Shown here: positions 55,180 through 64,000 of the stretch, piece after piece | How the letters are laid out: the number at the start of each line of letters is the position of its first letter | Position numbering within the stretch: position 1 is the stretch's first letter | Notes under the pieces: generated by a model | Seen by the model: the letters and a program-made list of their open reading frames with translations, nothing else | What the model was told of the DNA's origin: nothing | Databases searched by the model: none | NCBI RefSeq assembly: GCF_021134715.1 | Contig: NC_060019.1 | Coordinates: 868,001-932,000, forward strand | DNA from: Daphnia pulex | Taxonomy: Eukaryota > Arthropoda > Branchiopoda > Diplostraca > Daphniidae | Direction: 5' to 3' | Length of the DNA stretch: 64,000 nucleotides | Translations under genes and position numbers: made by a program

Positions 55180-55415
55180 GAATGACTATAACGCTGGACG
55201 ACGGTCGGGATATAATAAATAAATGTGAGGCTTACTTTGAAAACAACCAGATGTCAAAGATGTGGGCGGTAGATCCATGCAGCGATTTTAGTCATCCCTT
55301 GGTAACGGACAGGATTCACTTTGGAAAACACCTGGAAGCCGACCTTGATGGAACGCGATGCGAAACGCATCATTCTTTCTGCCTTTCACAACAGTTGATG
55401 AACCTAGTAGGAAAA
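55180..55415 (-). repeat. Module M copy at 55.3 kb
   Basis: Matches 27520-27725. On the plus strand it is open here for ~90 codons, but the frame is not kept in other copies. Confidence 0.55.
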
Positions 55416-56012
55416 AAATACTTTGATATCATAAACTGTCTCTTTGAGTCACAAATTTGAAGTATGCAAATTAAATTTTGAAATTTTACTTTTTGTCAAT
55501 GTTGAGTTGCGTCGTTGTGGGGTGATAGCCTTCACTTGATGTGCGTAAATAACCACTCGACCAGAATTGGATGTAGATTCGGCACAGCCAAAGGAAGGTT
55601 ATATTAGCTAAAATGTTAATGCTCCTACATACAAGTATTTCTTGAACAATGTCAGTTTCTCAGTCCTCATATTTTAGAATCCAAATTTGTCAGTCAACAT
55701 ACGAAAAAGTAAGAACAGAATATGTGAATGGAAGCGAAAAATAAATATTAAAGGCAAAGTACGAAGCCATACCGAGCACTGCTTATATATAACCGCGGTA
55801 CCCTGTCCAGCTATTGGAAATTTTTAAAGAAAGGTTATGTAATTTAGACATGAGAAAACTAATAAAGAATGGATTGTTCATCGATATCACAAGGTGACGA
55901 GGTTCAAAAATTGATCCATTAAATTAACGGAGATTTTGTGAGTTTTACAAATGACGAGAAACTATATAGAATCTATAATGATTACAGAAATAAAGGGCAA
56001 CGAGTAAATCTG
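55416..56012. other. 3' flank of truncated topors gene B
   Basis: Aligns with 45926-46446 and 33451-34020; no gene. Confidence 0.45.
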
Positions 56013-56611
56013 TTACATCAAACTGCAACATGACTTGCATAAGGGAGTTACAGAGTCGTCCTCACCATTTGAATCGCTGGTGCTTGAGCCGCTGGTGCTT
56101 GAATCGCTGGTGCTTGAGTCGCTGGTGCTTGAATCGCTGGTGCTGGAATTGCTGGTGCTGGAATTGCTGGTGCTTATTATGTTGGAATCAAAGAAGTCAA
56201 CGATAGAATTCAGATAACTGATTTCATCTTCAGATGGTATTGACTCAATTATGTGTTCATCGTACTCTTGATCAGATTTTACTTTGTGTATGATTGCAGT
56301 AAAAGGTCCATTGCATAATGGACATTCTGCTTTTTGCTAAGAGAAAAAATTCGTGAAAATTAGATCTAGATACAGCTTTAGTAAATATGAATTATAATTA
56401 CTTCAGACCACTTGAGCAAACACTCAAAGCAGAACTTGTGCAAGCATTTGTTTGCAAAAGATTTGTTCGTGATTATCTCAAGGCAAATCACACATGTTGA
56501 TGATTCATTGTCTTGTTTGTCAAAGCACAGCAGGGGAATTTTTCTACAACTAGACTCTTCAGGAGATTTTTCTTTCCTTTTGGAATTGTCAACTGTCGTA
56601 GTTGAAGCCAT
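56013..56611 (-). CDS. Truncated topors paralogue B: RING plus (SSTSD)n tail
   Basis: Exons 56611-56402 and 56336-56013, 177 aa. RING: CVICLEIITNKSFANKCLHK, FCFECLLKWSE, QKAECPLCNGPFTAIIHKVK, SDQEYDEH. The tail has about seven SSTS(D/N/G) repeats and ends DSNGEDDSVTPLCKSCCSLM, unlike paralogue A. The splice site position equals topors intron 1. Start chosen at MASTTTVDNSKRK, as in paralogue A. It lies head-to-head with IMP4, but a 5.5-kb retrotransposon now separates them and begins about 50 bp upstream of this ATG. Predicted E2-binding RING protein; the parent's substrate domains are absent. Confidence 0.8.
56060..56175. repeat. 15-bp minisatellite encoding SSTSD
   Basis: CTTGAATCGCTGGTG repeated about seven times with variants; related to, but distinct from, the repeat at 46520. 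Confidence 0.88.
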
Positions 56612-56648
56612 ATCATAAAATGGGTACCTTCTTAGATGCTTAAGAATA

Positions 56649-56663
56649 GACAAATGGCTGTTG
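56649..56663. repeat. Target-site duplication, left copy
   Basis: GACAAATGGCTGTTG, identical to 62175-62189, flanking the retrotransposon. Confidence 0.92.
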
Positions 56664-56875
56664 GTGGTTGGTTGGTTGGTGAGAATTTAGGTGCGTCTGC
56701 CTTGGCATCTAGGATCCAGGGGAGCCAGATTTAAGGCTGACATCTGGTCTTCCGAATAAATTATTGGAGGACCCTCATGCACCGGCGAGGATGAATACTG
56801 TGTTTCGGAGCTTTTGGATTTGATTTTAGATGGAGATGAAGAGGGGGGGGGGAGGAGATGAGGTAGGTTTGAGAA

Positions 56876-59800
56876 TTATGCGATAAGTCGGAGGCCCGTT
56901 TTGCTTAGGTATGATGACAGGAGATTGTTGAGTTTAAATTGAGTTTTTGGGCTGATTGAGGGGTCGAGGCCCAGGAGCGTTTGAGGGTTCAAGGGGAGAC
57001 GATTTGAGTTGAGGAAACGGATGAGATTAAGGCGATGAGCGTGATGGGTAGGACAATCAATTAAGACATGTTTTGTAGATTCGATGGCTGGGCAACCAAA
57101 TCGGCAGCTCGGGTCAGCATCTTGGTCGATGCGGTGAGCGAAAGCGTTTAGGTGGTTGTGGTCGTTTCTCAAGCGGTGAAGGCAAGTTGATGTTGCTCTG
57201 TCTTTGGAGTGGTGCCATGGGATGAAGCCAGGCTTGGTTCTCATTTGAACGCAGGGCTTTTTGCATTTGTGAAGGTGAGTTAGAAGCGATTGTTCCCAAG
57301 AATGTTTCAATGACGAGATGAGTTCCCCTGTTGATAGGGAATTTTCGATTAGGCTTCTGGAGGAGGGGTCGCTGTCGTCGGAGGCGAGTTTATCCGCTAT
57401 TTCGTTACCGGTAATACCGGAGTGACTGGGAATCCAGTAAATAATTGTTTTGGTGCCACTAGAGAGGAGACAATTGAGGAGATTTTTGATCTCCGAGATG
57501 CAACTATGAATTGGGGATATGGGGGCCGAGAGGGCCTTGATGGCGGAGCTGGAATCTGAGAAAATGTGGATGCAAGGGGGAAGTTGGTCTAGAGCGTAGA
57601 TTGATTCGAGTGCTTTTAGAATTCCGTAGAGTTCGGCGGTAAATATACCGGAACCTTGGGAGAGGAGCCAGGATTTAGAGCAGTTAAGAGCGGGAATGAA
57701 GATGGCGCATGTAGAGCGAGGAGGGCTTGGTTTGACAGAGCCGTCGGTGAAGATGATGATGTCAGGCGGGGGTATATTTTCCACGAGGGAGTTGAATATG
57801 ATAGAGGTGAGCTGTGGATTAATTGAGGCGGCTGATTTTTTGAGAGGGAACCATTTAGATTCAAAGAGAGGGGGAGACCATGGGGGAGGGGGAATGGAAG
57901 ACGGGTAGGTGATGTCAGAGGAGAGGCTAAACAGGTTGTGATTCTTTAATTTAAGATTGGAGCAGATTGAGAGCAGACATGGGGGGCATCTCGTTGGCCA
58001 TTGGTCGGAGGATGAGAACAAAGCTTTTATTGAGTTGAACGTTAAATTTCTGGGGTTTGAGCTGAGGTTAATCACATATTTGGAGGCGAGCCAATCTCTT
58101 CTGTAGGCGACGGGCTCAGTATTTGATTCGGCGTAAATGACTTCCGTAGGAGAAGAGGGTTTTGAACCGAGGATGATGCGGAGAATAGATCTAGCGGCGA
58201 CGTCGATTTTGTTGAGATGGGACTTGCTGGCTGAGCCGTATACAATTAAGCCGTAGTCAATGCGGCTACGCACTAGGCTTTTGAATAACGATGACAAGGA
58301 ACGGAGAGAGGGGGCATAGGAGGCTTTACAGATGATCGAAAAGGCGTTTTTAATTTTAATGCATTTGTTTACTACTTGGGCTATGTGGTCTTTCCATAGG
58401 AGCTTTGAGTCGAGAGTAAGGCCAAGAAATTTCACTTTTGATACATTTGGGATGCGGCGGCCGTTGATGAATAAAAGCGGGTCGTCCCCGGGTTTATATG
58501 AACGGGTGAAGGATACGGCGGACGATTTGGCTGCTGAGAATTTAAGTTTCCATTTTTTCCCCCATTTTGCGACTTTATCTAAGTAGGGTTGGAGAGTAAC
58601 TTCGGCATCAATGGGGCGTTTAACTTTTGAGTAGATGGTGACATCATCGGCGAAGAGTAGGAGCTGGGAGTTAATAGAGGGGAGAGGGAAATCAAAAAGC
58701 ATGATATTGAACAGTAGAGGACTGATAACGGCGCCTTGGGGAACGCCATTTTTTAAGAGTTTGAATGCTGAAGAGTGACTACCAAGGCGGATACAAATGG
58801 AGCGATTTTGGAGAAAATTGGATAGCCAAGCGAGACAAGAGCCGTGAATGCCGATTTTCGACAGTTTATAGAGGAGGCCGGTAATCCATACCGAATCATA
58901 TGCTTTTTCAATGTCGAGAAAAACAGCCACCGTAGACTGTTTTTCTTTGAAGCTCCTTTTAATGTCGAGGTCTAGCTGGACAAGGTGGTCAGTAGTACAA
59001 CGCCGTTTTCTAAAGCCGGCCTGGTTTGGACAGATCAAATTTTTGCTTTCAACATACCAGGAGATGCGGTTTGTGATAATACGTTCGAAAAGTTTGCATA
59101 AGCAGGAGGTGAGGCTAATTGGGCGATAGGAGCTGACTACATCTGATGGTTTGTTTGGTTTGGGAAGGGGAATTACAATTGCCTTCTTCCAGTCTTCTGG
59201 GACGAAAGAGAGCTGATAAAGGGAGTTGAACAAGAGGAGTAAGCTGCGTTTATTGTTGTTTGATAAGTTGGCTAGCATTTCATTATGTATGTTGTCTGGG
59301 CCGGTGGATCTACTTTTGATTTTAACTAGAGCGGATTCTAATTCATAGGGTGTGAAGAGAAGATTAAGTTGATTAGGAGAGTTATCAGCTATACGAGAAT
59401 TGATGATAGGAGAGAGGGTGGCTTCATCGATTGAGTGGTCGGATAGGGAGTCAGGAGGGTTGCTGAAAAAATCGAGGAAGGATTCTGCAATATCTATTGG
59501 AGAAGTAAGAGAGACGCCGTTTGGTTTCTTAATTACAGGAGCTATGGGTATACAGTTATTTCCTTGGCCACTCATGGCTCTCATAAAGGGCCATACATGG
59601 TTGTTGTTGGATTGGGGGTTGAGGTTATTGATGAAGGTTGACCAGGCTGCTTTTTTGGCTGAGATTATAAGTCGTTTCTTGATTGCTTCAGCTTTCTTCC
59701 AAGCTAATCTCTTCTCGGATGAGAGTGGGGATTTACGCCAGGCCTTTTCGGCTCTTTTAGCTGATGCAACGGCGGCTTGACATTCGTTTGACCACCATGG

Positions 59801-60739
59801 GCGACGGGGTTCCCTAAGAGACTCTGGGGAGGATTTTGTCATAGAGAAATTCAAGTGGCTGGCTGATAGAATGGAGTTTTTGAAAGAGTCGTACATTTGT
59901 TTGGGGTCAGATAGAACGTGAAAGGAAGATGAAGTAAGACAGTTCTCGAGATCGGCGTTCCACTTGGGCCATTTATCTTTTAAGAAAATCCATGATGGGG
60001 GTTTGGAGGATAGGCGGATGGGGTCCGCGTTCAGTGTAGTAAAGATCGGTAGATGATCGCTCCCGCAGAAGGGGCCAAGGCTGATGTTAGAATTCAAGAC
60101 GAATTGAGATGACGTGATGAAGAGGTCGATAGTGGAGGGTTTACCAGAGCTAGGGTCGATTCGGGTGCCTAAGTCGAGGGGGGTAATGAGAGAAGCGTTG
60201 GGGTGATCGATGATGGCTTTACTGATTGAGTGACCAGCTGTGTTGACAGTGGGAGAGGATTCCCAAAGTTGATGGTGGGCGTTAAGGTCGCCGGCCAGGA
60301 TAAAGTGGTTTGGTCTTGAAATGAGAAGGTTAATTTCTTCTTGGGAGCAGTTACCTTTGGGGCAATAAACTGAAAAACATTCGATTTCTCCTGATTGAGT
60401 GAAAACGCTCGCGCTGATGATTTCAAGGGAGCTTTGAATAGGGGGGTTGGCAACTGAATATTGAAGAGATTTCTTTATAAGGAGGGCTACGCCACCTCCT
60501 CGTCGCATATGGCGATCCTTCTTAATGGTATGATAATTTTTAAATTTAACGCAAAAATGGTGGGACCAGTGAGTTTCACTCAAAAAGACGAGGTCGGGAT
60601 TAAATTGATTAAGGAGGATACGGAACTCCTCGAGCTTGGATTTAGTTAAACCACGGGCGTTCCATTGAAGGCAAGAAAGGTTCTTAATCATTAGACATGT
60701 TATTGGAGAGAGCGAGGTGGTTTTCTGAAGAATAGTCAT
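56876..60739 (-). CDS. Retrotransposon ORF2: endonuclease, reverse transcriptase, RNase H
   Basis: ATG at 60739 gives 1287 aa; the next ATG at 60691 gives 1271 aa and overlaps the ORF1 stop as ATGATTAA, so translation may restart there. Domains in order: APE-type endonuclease at residues ~20-240 (LQWNARGL, FLSETHW, RGGGVALLIK, LAGDLNAHH, GSDHLPIF); reverse transcriptase ~480-770 (PLPKPNKP, SYRPISLTS, NQAGFRKRRCTTDHL, FLDIEKAYDSVW, GVPQGAVISPLLFN, LLFADDVTIYS with the FADD active site); RNase H ~985-1110 (IFTDGSVKPSP, AELYGILKALES, FSDSSSAIKAL, YWIPSHSGITGNEIADKLA); and a C-terminal Cys/His cluster (CLHRLRNDHNHL, CRFGCPAIESTKHVLIDC). Supplies target-primed reverse transcription of the element. 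Confidence 0.93.
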   Translation of the reverse strand: MTILQKTTSLSPITCLMIKNLSCLQWNARGLTKSKLEEFRILLNQFNPDLVFLSETHWSHHFCVKFKNYHTIKKDRHMRRGGGVALLIKKSLQYSVANPPIQSSLEIISASVFTQSGEIECFSVYCPKGNCSQEEINLLISRPNHFILAGDLNAHHQLWESSPTVNTAGHSISKAIIDHPNASLITPLDLGTRIDPSSGKPSTIDLFITSSQFVLNSNISLGPFCGSDHLPIFTTLNADPIRLSSKPPSWIFLKDKWPKWNADLENCLTSSSFHVLSDPKQMYDSFKNSILSASHLNFSMTKSSPESLREPRRPWWSNECQAAVASAKRAEKAWRKSPLSSEKRLAWKKAEAIKKRLIISAKKAAWSTFINNLNPQSNNNHVWPFMRAMSGQGNNCIPIAPVIKKPNGVSLTSPIDIAESFLDFFSNPPDSLSDHSIDEATLSPIINSRIADNSPNQLNLLFTPYELESALVKIKSRSTGPDNIHNEMLANLSNNNKRSLLLLFNSLYQLSFVPEDWKKAIVIPLPKPNKPSDVVSSYRPISLTSCLCKLFERIITNRISWYVESKNLICPNQAGFRKRRCTTDHLVQLDLDIKRSFKEKQSTVAVFLDIEKAYDSVWITGLLYKLSKIGIHGSCLAWLSNFLQNRSICIRLGSHSSAFKLLKNGVPQGAVISPLLFNIMLFDFPLPSINSQLLLFADDVTIYSKVKRPIDAEVTLQPYLDKVAKWGKKWKLKFSAAKSSAVSFTRSYKPGDDPLLFINGRRIPNVSKVKFLGLTLDSKLLWKDHIAQVVNKCIKIKNAFSIICKASYAPSLRSLSSLFKSLVRSRIDYGLIVYGSASKSHLNKIDVAARSILRIILGSKPSSPTEVIYAESNTEPVAYRRDWLASKYVINLSSNPRNLTFNSIKALFSSSDQWPTRCPPCLLSICSNLKLKNHNLFSLSSDITYPSSIPPPPWSPPLFESKWFPLKKSAASINPQLTSIIFNSLVENIPPPDIIIFTDGSVKPSPPRSTCAIFIPALNCSKSWLLSQGSGIFTAELYGILKALESIYALDQLPPCIHIFSDSSSAIKALSAPISPIHSCISEIKNLLNCLLSSGTKTIIYWIPSHSGITGNEIADKLASDDSDPSSRSLIENSLSTGELISSLKHSWEQSLLTHLHKCKKPCVQMRTKPGFIPWHHSKDRATSTCLHRLRNDHNHLNAFAHRIDQDADPSCRFGCPAIESTKHVLIDCPTHHAHRLNLIRFLNSNRLPLNPQTLLGLDPSISPKTQFKLNNLLSSYLSKTGLRLIA

Positions 60740-62009
60740 TGACACTGCTTAGGGAGGGATTGGTCATAGGCACAATTGGTCTATGGTTAGAAGAGGGGGT
60801 GGGGAGAGCAGGGTTGGGGTTGACGACTTTGCCCGTAATGAAGGAAGGAGAATGGCTAGATGTCAGTGGAGAGATGGCAGCGGTGAGTTGTTGCAATAAG
60901 AATTCGATAGAGTCGAATCGAGAGTCTTGTTTTATGGCGAAATTGTCGAAGCGCTGGTCAAAATTATCTACTTTCTTTTTGGTGTTGTCGAGGTCCTTAG
61001 TTAAGGCGGCAATGGATGCGTTTAGGCCGGGGAGAGTGATCTCTCTCATCTGTTTGATTTCGTCTTGAAGAGAGGAAATTTGGGAGCTCAAAGGATCGGG
61101 GGTGTTGAAGTTCGAATTACTTGGGTCTGAGTGAGGCAAGCTACGTTTGGCTCTGAGGGTGGCTTGGCTGTATAGGCTCCTGTGTTTAGAACGCGCTTCC
61201 TGAACAGAGATCCCGTTTAATGTGGCAAATTTTAGGATGGCTTTGAGCTCAAGGAATTCGGGACAGTCTGCACTGTCGGACTCATGGGAAGGACTACTGC
61301 AATTGACGCATTTGGTGGTACAGAGAAAATCTGGTGCATGATGGGACCCACATTTTTTGCATTTATCAAGACTCGAGCTGCATCTAGAGGAGGAGTGGCC
61401 GAGACGCCAGCATTTGTTACAACGGAATGGGTTAGGGATGGAAAGGCGGACCTTGTACATGAGTGCGGCCATGTTGACTCTATCTGGGAGGGTGGACGAG
61501 AAAGAGAGGAGAACAGTAGTGGAGGGGATTTCAGGGTGGCCTTTCATGGGTAGCCTTTTAACAGCGATGACATTTTGGTTGGAGAGCGCAGCGAGGATGT
61601 CTTCTTCCTTGTCATCAACAGGGACATCAAAAATGACACCCTTACTCTTGGAGGCGGAAGAAGAGGGGAGGGAGCAAGTAAAGTTTCTGTCTGTCAGCTG
61701 GTAGGTGGAGAGGAGGGTTTTTTGTTGATCAATTGAGTTTGGGAAGACGCAAAGGTCGCCTCCAAACATAACATAAGAATGGGCTACTTCGCCAACGAGT
61801 TCTTTGAGGGCGAGATGGAAAGCGTCACGCTCCGCGGTTTTCATATTTTTGAAATTGGGGGAGTTATCGGAGATCGAAATAATGACTGGGGGGATAGGCG
61901 GAGTACTGGGAGGGGGCGAGCGGGAACCTAGAACTGGGAAATCAGATGCGGGCTTTACAAAAGGTCTTTTGTTTGGCGGGCTGGACCCGAAGGAGAAAAC
62001 TTGATTCAT
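60684..62009 (-). CDS. Retrotransposon ORF1: gag-like RNA-binding protein with CCHC knuckles
   Basis: 441 aa from the first ATG (MNQVFSFGSSPPNKRPFVKP). A Pro/Ser-rich N-part is followed by a conserved gag-like region (SKGVIFDVPVDDKEEDILAA). Three zinc knuckles then follow: CNKCWRLGHSSSRC, CKKCGSHHAPDFLC and CVNCSSPSHESDSADC. Near the C-terminus lie heptad-like coils (LNASIAALTKDLDNTKKKVD). In this group ORF1 packages the element RNA and chaperones nucleic acid. The stop TAA lies inside the ATGATTAA junction with ORF2. Confidence 0.9.
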   Translation of the reverse strand: MNQVFSFGSSPPNKRPFVKPASDFPVLGSRSPPPSTPPIPPVIISISDNSPNFKNMKTAERDAFHLALKELVGEVAHSYVMFGGDLCVFPNSIDQQKTLLSTYQLTDRNFTCSLPSSSASKSKGVIFDVPVDDKEEDILAALSNQNVIAVKRLPMKGHPEIPSTTVLLSFSSTLPDRVNMAALMYKVRLSIPNPFRCNKCWRLGHSSSRCSSSLDKCKKCGSHHAPDFLCTTKCVNCSSPSHESDSADCPEFLELKAILKFATLNGISVQEARSKHRSLYSQATLRAKRSLPHSDPSNSNFNTPDPLSSQISSLQDEIKQMREITLPGLNASIAALTKDLDNTKKKVDNFDQRFDNFAIKQDSRFDSIEFLLQQLTAAISPLTSSHSPSFITGKVVNPNPALPTPSSNHRPIVPMTNPSLSSVNDYSSENHLALSNNMSND

Positions 62010-62174
62010 TTCTGGGGGAGTGAGCTGGGGGGAAAGGGTTACGATGAACTTAGCTTTTGAGATAATAGAGGAGCGGAGATGAATTTGCGCGCCGGACTGC
62101 TGGAGATAGCACAAAGAAAACTCGGAGTGAGAATAAGGCACGTCTTGCTTCCACCGTGGTCGCGACAGGACTCC

Positions 62175-62189
62175 GACAAATGGCTGTTG
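62175..62189. repeat. Target-site duplication, right copy
   Basis: GACAAATGGCTGTTG, identical to 56649-56663. Confidence 0.92.
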
Positions 62190-63022
62190 TTCTCAGACCA
62201 GCTGGAACTAAAAGGTTGAGGGTGTCAGAAATAATCATATATGTTTGAAAACTCTCTTGAGTCTTGAAGAACTCAAATCAGACATTTACATCCCACTTTA
62301 AACTTACGTAATATCGTGTTACCATGGTTTAAGAGTGATGACACATTTCAACATAATCTTCAAAGGTAAACGATTACTTGTATTCGTTAGATTTTTCAAA
62401 TAATAACGAAACTTATTAGCACGAGTTTTGGTTCAGACTTCAGATCAAATGCAAGCAGAGTTTAAAACCGAGTACTAGCTGTAGACCGACCTCTTACCTA
62501 ATTTGGATAAAGTTAGTCTGCTCTTCGCCACGTGATGCATTTCGCAAAGGTTGTTATTTATCGTGGATAAAAATTCAAATTTTTTTTAGATGACTAGATC
62601 GCATAAGCACACGTTGGCATAAGCATAATATTTTTGAACGAATACACTTTTCTAAAAATTAAATTTAAACTTTCTTTTTTTGAAAAATAATCGGTAACAA
62701 TCATTTTGAGTTATGACTATGTCTTGCAATTTTTGCAATGTCGTGGTACTTCTCATTTTCTCAATCTCAATTGTCATGTCTTTTATAACGAGACTTAATT
62801 AACTAGCTTGTATATGTCTTACTCAGGTTCGGTTTGCCTTTTTGAATTTGCCGCGCGCCATCGAAAAAATCGCACTCTGCTGTTTTGTATCAAATTCAAA
62901 TCTGGCAACATCTGTTGCAGACGAATTTGGTTTACCGCATTGGCTTCTAGCTCACGTGACACGTGTTTGACAGCCACCAAAAATTGTTTCTTTTCTGCAA
63001 TTGTTGATTTTGACTTAAAAAA
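62190..63022 (+). promoter_or_regulatory. Divergent promoter of IMP4 and the truncated topors gene, with tandem CACGTG boxes
   Basis: 62190-62805 is shared with 47105-47744. CACGTG occurs at 62953-62958 and 62960-62965, separated by one base and 58 nt before the IMP4 ATG, and another near 62528. Tandem E-boxes fit Myc/Max-type control of a ribosome-biogenesis gene (inference). The inverted IMP4 remnants near 11480 and 17175 keep one CACGTG. Confidence 0.55.
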
Positions 63023-64000
63023 ATGGTAATTCAGTTGCCATAAAAAGTGTGTGAGATTCCAATTGATCAATAATTTTATCAATTTTGTGATTAGCTTCGC
63101 AGACAAGCTCGTTTACGCCGAGAGTATTTGTATCGAAAATCCTTAGAGGGACGACAGAAAGCCATTCAAGACAAAAAAGACCGTTTAAGACAGGCTCTTG
63201 AAGGTACATCCTTTACAGTTACATTTAATGAATATAAATGCTAATGATTATGTTTATTAGAGGGAAGGCCTATTGACACTGATCTAAAGAGACAGGCTAT
63301 TGAACTTCAAAAGTCTTTGGAATGGGAAGATGCTGGACCAGAAAGAGCAGCCCTTCTGGGTGGAACAGATACAGGTAAAATTCCTGAAATTTTTGTCTTG
63401 CATTTCAAATGCTCTTACAGAATATGAATATATGTTCTTTCCAGGTGGTGGGGGTACATCTCACATGGATGATGAATACAGGTGGGCGGGAGTGGAGGAT
63501 CCAAAAATCATGATAACAACATCTCATGATCCTTCTTCTCGTTTGAAGATGTTTGTTAAAGTAACTAAAACATTTTAATGATATTAAATGAATTATAATT
63601 CACAATTATTCCATCATAGGAGCTGAAACTGGTTTTCCCCAATTCACAGAGGCTTAATCGGGGCAATTATGAAATGAAACAGCTTTTGGATGCATGCAGA
63701 GCCAACAGTGTGACTGACTTCATTGTCGTTCACGAACATCGAGGTCAACCAAACGCTATCATCATTAGCCATTTGCCTTATGGTCCGACAGCCTACTTCA
63801 ACGTATCAGATGTCGTGATGCGTCACGATATCCCTGACATTGGCCCCATGTCTGAACAGTATCCACATCTTGTATTTCACAACATGAAAACTCCGTTGGG
63901 TCAGCGAGTCATGAACATTCTCAAGTATGAAACAACTTTGATCTTTTATTGACTGTTTTAGTTAAAAATTATACATGCGAAATTCATAGGTATCTTTTCC
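63023..64000 (+). CDS. IMP4: U3 snoRNP protein IMP4, N-terminal three quarters
   Basis: Exons 63023-63025 (the ATG only), 63095-63203, 63261-63374, 63445-63560, 63620-63924, then an intron running off the window; about 215 codons. The product reads M-LRRQARLRREYLYRKSLEG, IELQKSLEWEDAGPE, DDEYRWAGVEDPKIMITTSH, DPSSRLKMFVKELKLVFPNS, and VTDFIVVHEHRGQPNAI, HLPYGPTAYFN, VMRHDIPDI, matching IMP4 closely, including the Brix domain start. IMP4 binds U3 snoRNA with IMP3 and MPP10 in the small-subunit processome, in the nucleolus. The splice GT of exon 1 follows the start codon directly (ATG|GTAATT). Insertion relative to the human protein: GPERAALLGGTDTGGG before TSH. Confidence 0.95.

Larger units (their letters stand above)
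56664..62174 (-). mobile_element. Full-length non-LTR retrotransposon with RNase H (I/R1/LOA-like group)
   Basis: 5.5 kb on the minus strand between identical 15-bp target-site duplications. 5' UTR 62174-62010; ORF1 62009-60684; ORF2 from 60739 or 60691 to 56876; 3' UTR 56875-56664 ending in a short (CCAA)n tail, not poly(A). Both frames are open and every catalytic motif looks intact, so the insertion is recent and possibly active. The homologous region at 47.1 kb shows the uninterrupted sequence. Base composition (G/T-rich plus strand) differs sharply from the surrounding AT-rich DNA. Confidence 0.93.

Noticed and set aside
55182-55460. 92-codon plus-strand frame as a gene
   Set aside because: It lies in module M; the same frame is broken in the other copies of the module.
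57696-62004. Several plus-strand open frames across the retrotransposon
   Set aside because: Antisense shadows of ORF1 and ORF2, which have clear domains on the minus strand.
1-64000. CRISPR arrays, tRNA or rRNA genes
   Set aside because: No spaced direct-repeat arrays, cloverleaf-type boxes or rRNA-like segments were noticed; the regular repeats present are coding minisatellites and microsatellites.

Overview
The window reads as nuclear DNA of a water flea (Daphnia; inference). Genes have short GT-AG introns. There is a C1q-domain gene whose architecture (signal peptide, long lineage-specific N-region, coiled-coil cassettes, a fibrinogen-like 'C-DL..G' turn, C1q) I recall from Daphnia gene sets. 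Conserved single-copy genes sit at both ends: topors on the left and IMP4 on the right. I cannot fix the species from sequence alone.

Layout. 1-6.4 kb (minus strand): the N-terminal part of an unknown Ser/Pro-rich gene, a complete five-exon topors homologue (RING E3 ligase), and a hypothetical gene. 7.6-54.4 kb (plus strand): an array of one gene family. Nine copies carry a PARP-like ADP-ribosyltransferase (ART) domain, and four of these also carry a ubiquitin or ubiquitin-like domain between a novel ~55-residue N-terminal domain and the ART. One further relative is degraded. Eight short copies hold only the N-terminal exon with a truncated or decayed ubiquitin-like exon. 18.0-22.9 kb interrupts the array with the C1q gene and an upstream pseudo-exon of it. 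The spacer is made of duplicated modules: promoter types, an unidentified ~200-bp module, ART 3' fragments, and IMP4 remnants in inverted orientation. 46.4-47.1 and 56.0-56.6 kb (minus strand): two truncated topors paralogues keeping only the RING and adding acidic Ser-repeat tails. 56.66-62.17 kb (minus strand): an intact non-LTR retrotransposon with a 15-bp target-site duplication, inserted just 5' of the second RING gene. 62.2-64 kb (plus strand): the start of IMP4, head-to-head with that RING gene.

Possible joint function (inference). The most distinctive content is the ubiquitin-ART family. Three copies keep a ubiquitin ending in LR(L/M)RGG directly before the ART but lack Lys at positions 48 and 63. 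Three intronless copies end in CaaX prenylation boxes, one ends in a transmembrane anchor, and one has lost the catalytic HGT motif. With RING-only topors paralogues interspersed, the locus looks like a fast-evolving NAD+/ubiquitin-related cluster with birth-and-death dynamics and gene conversion, as seen in arthropod immune or stress families. No substrate or biological role can be read from the sequence.
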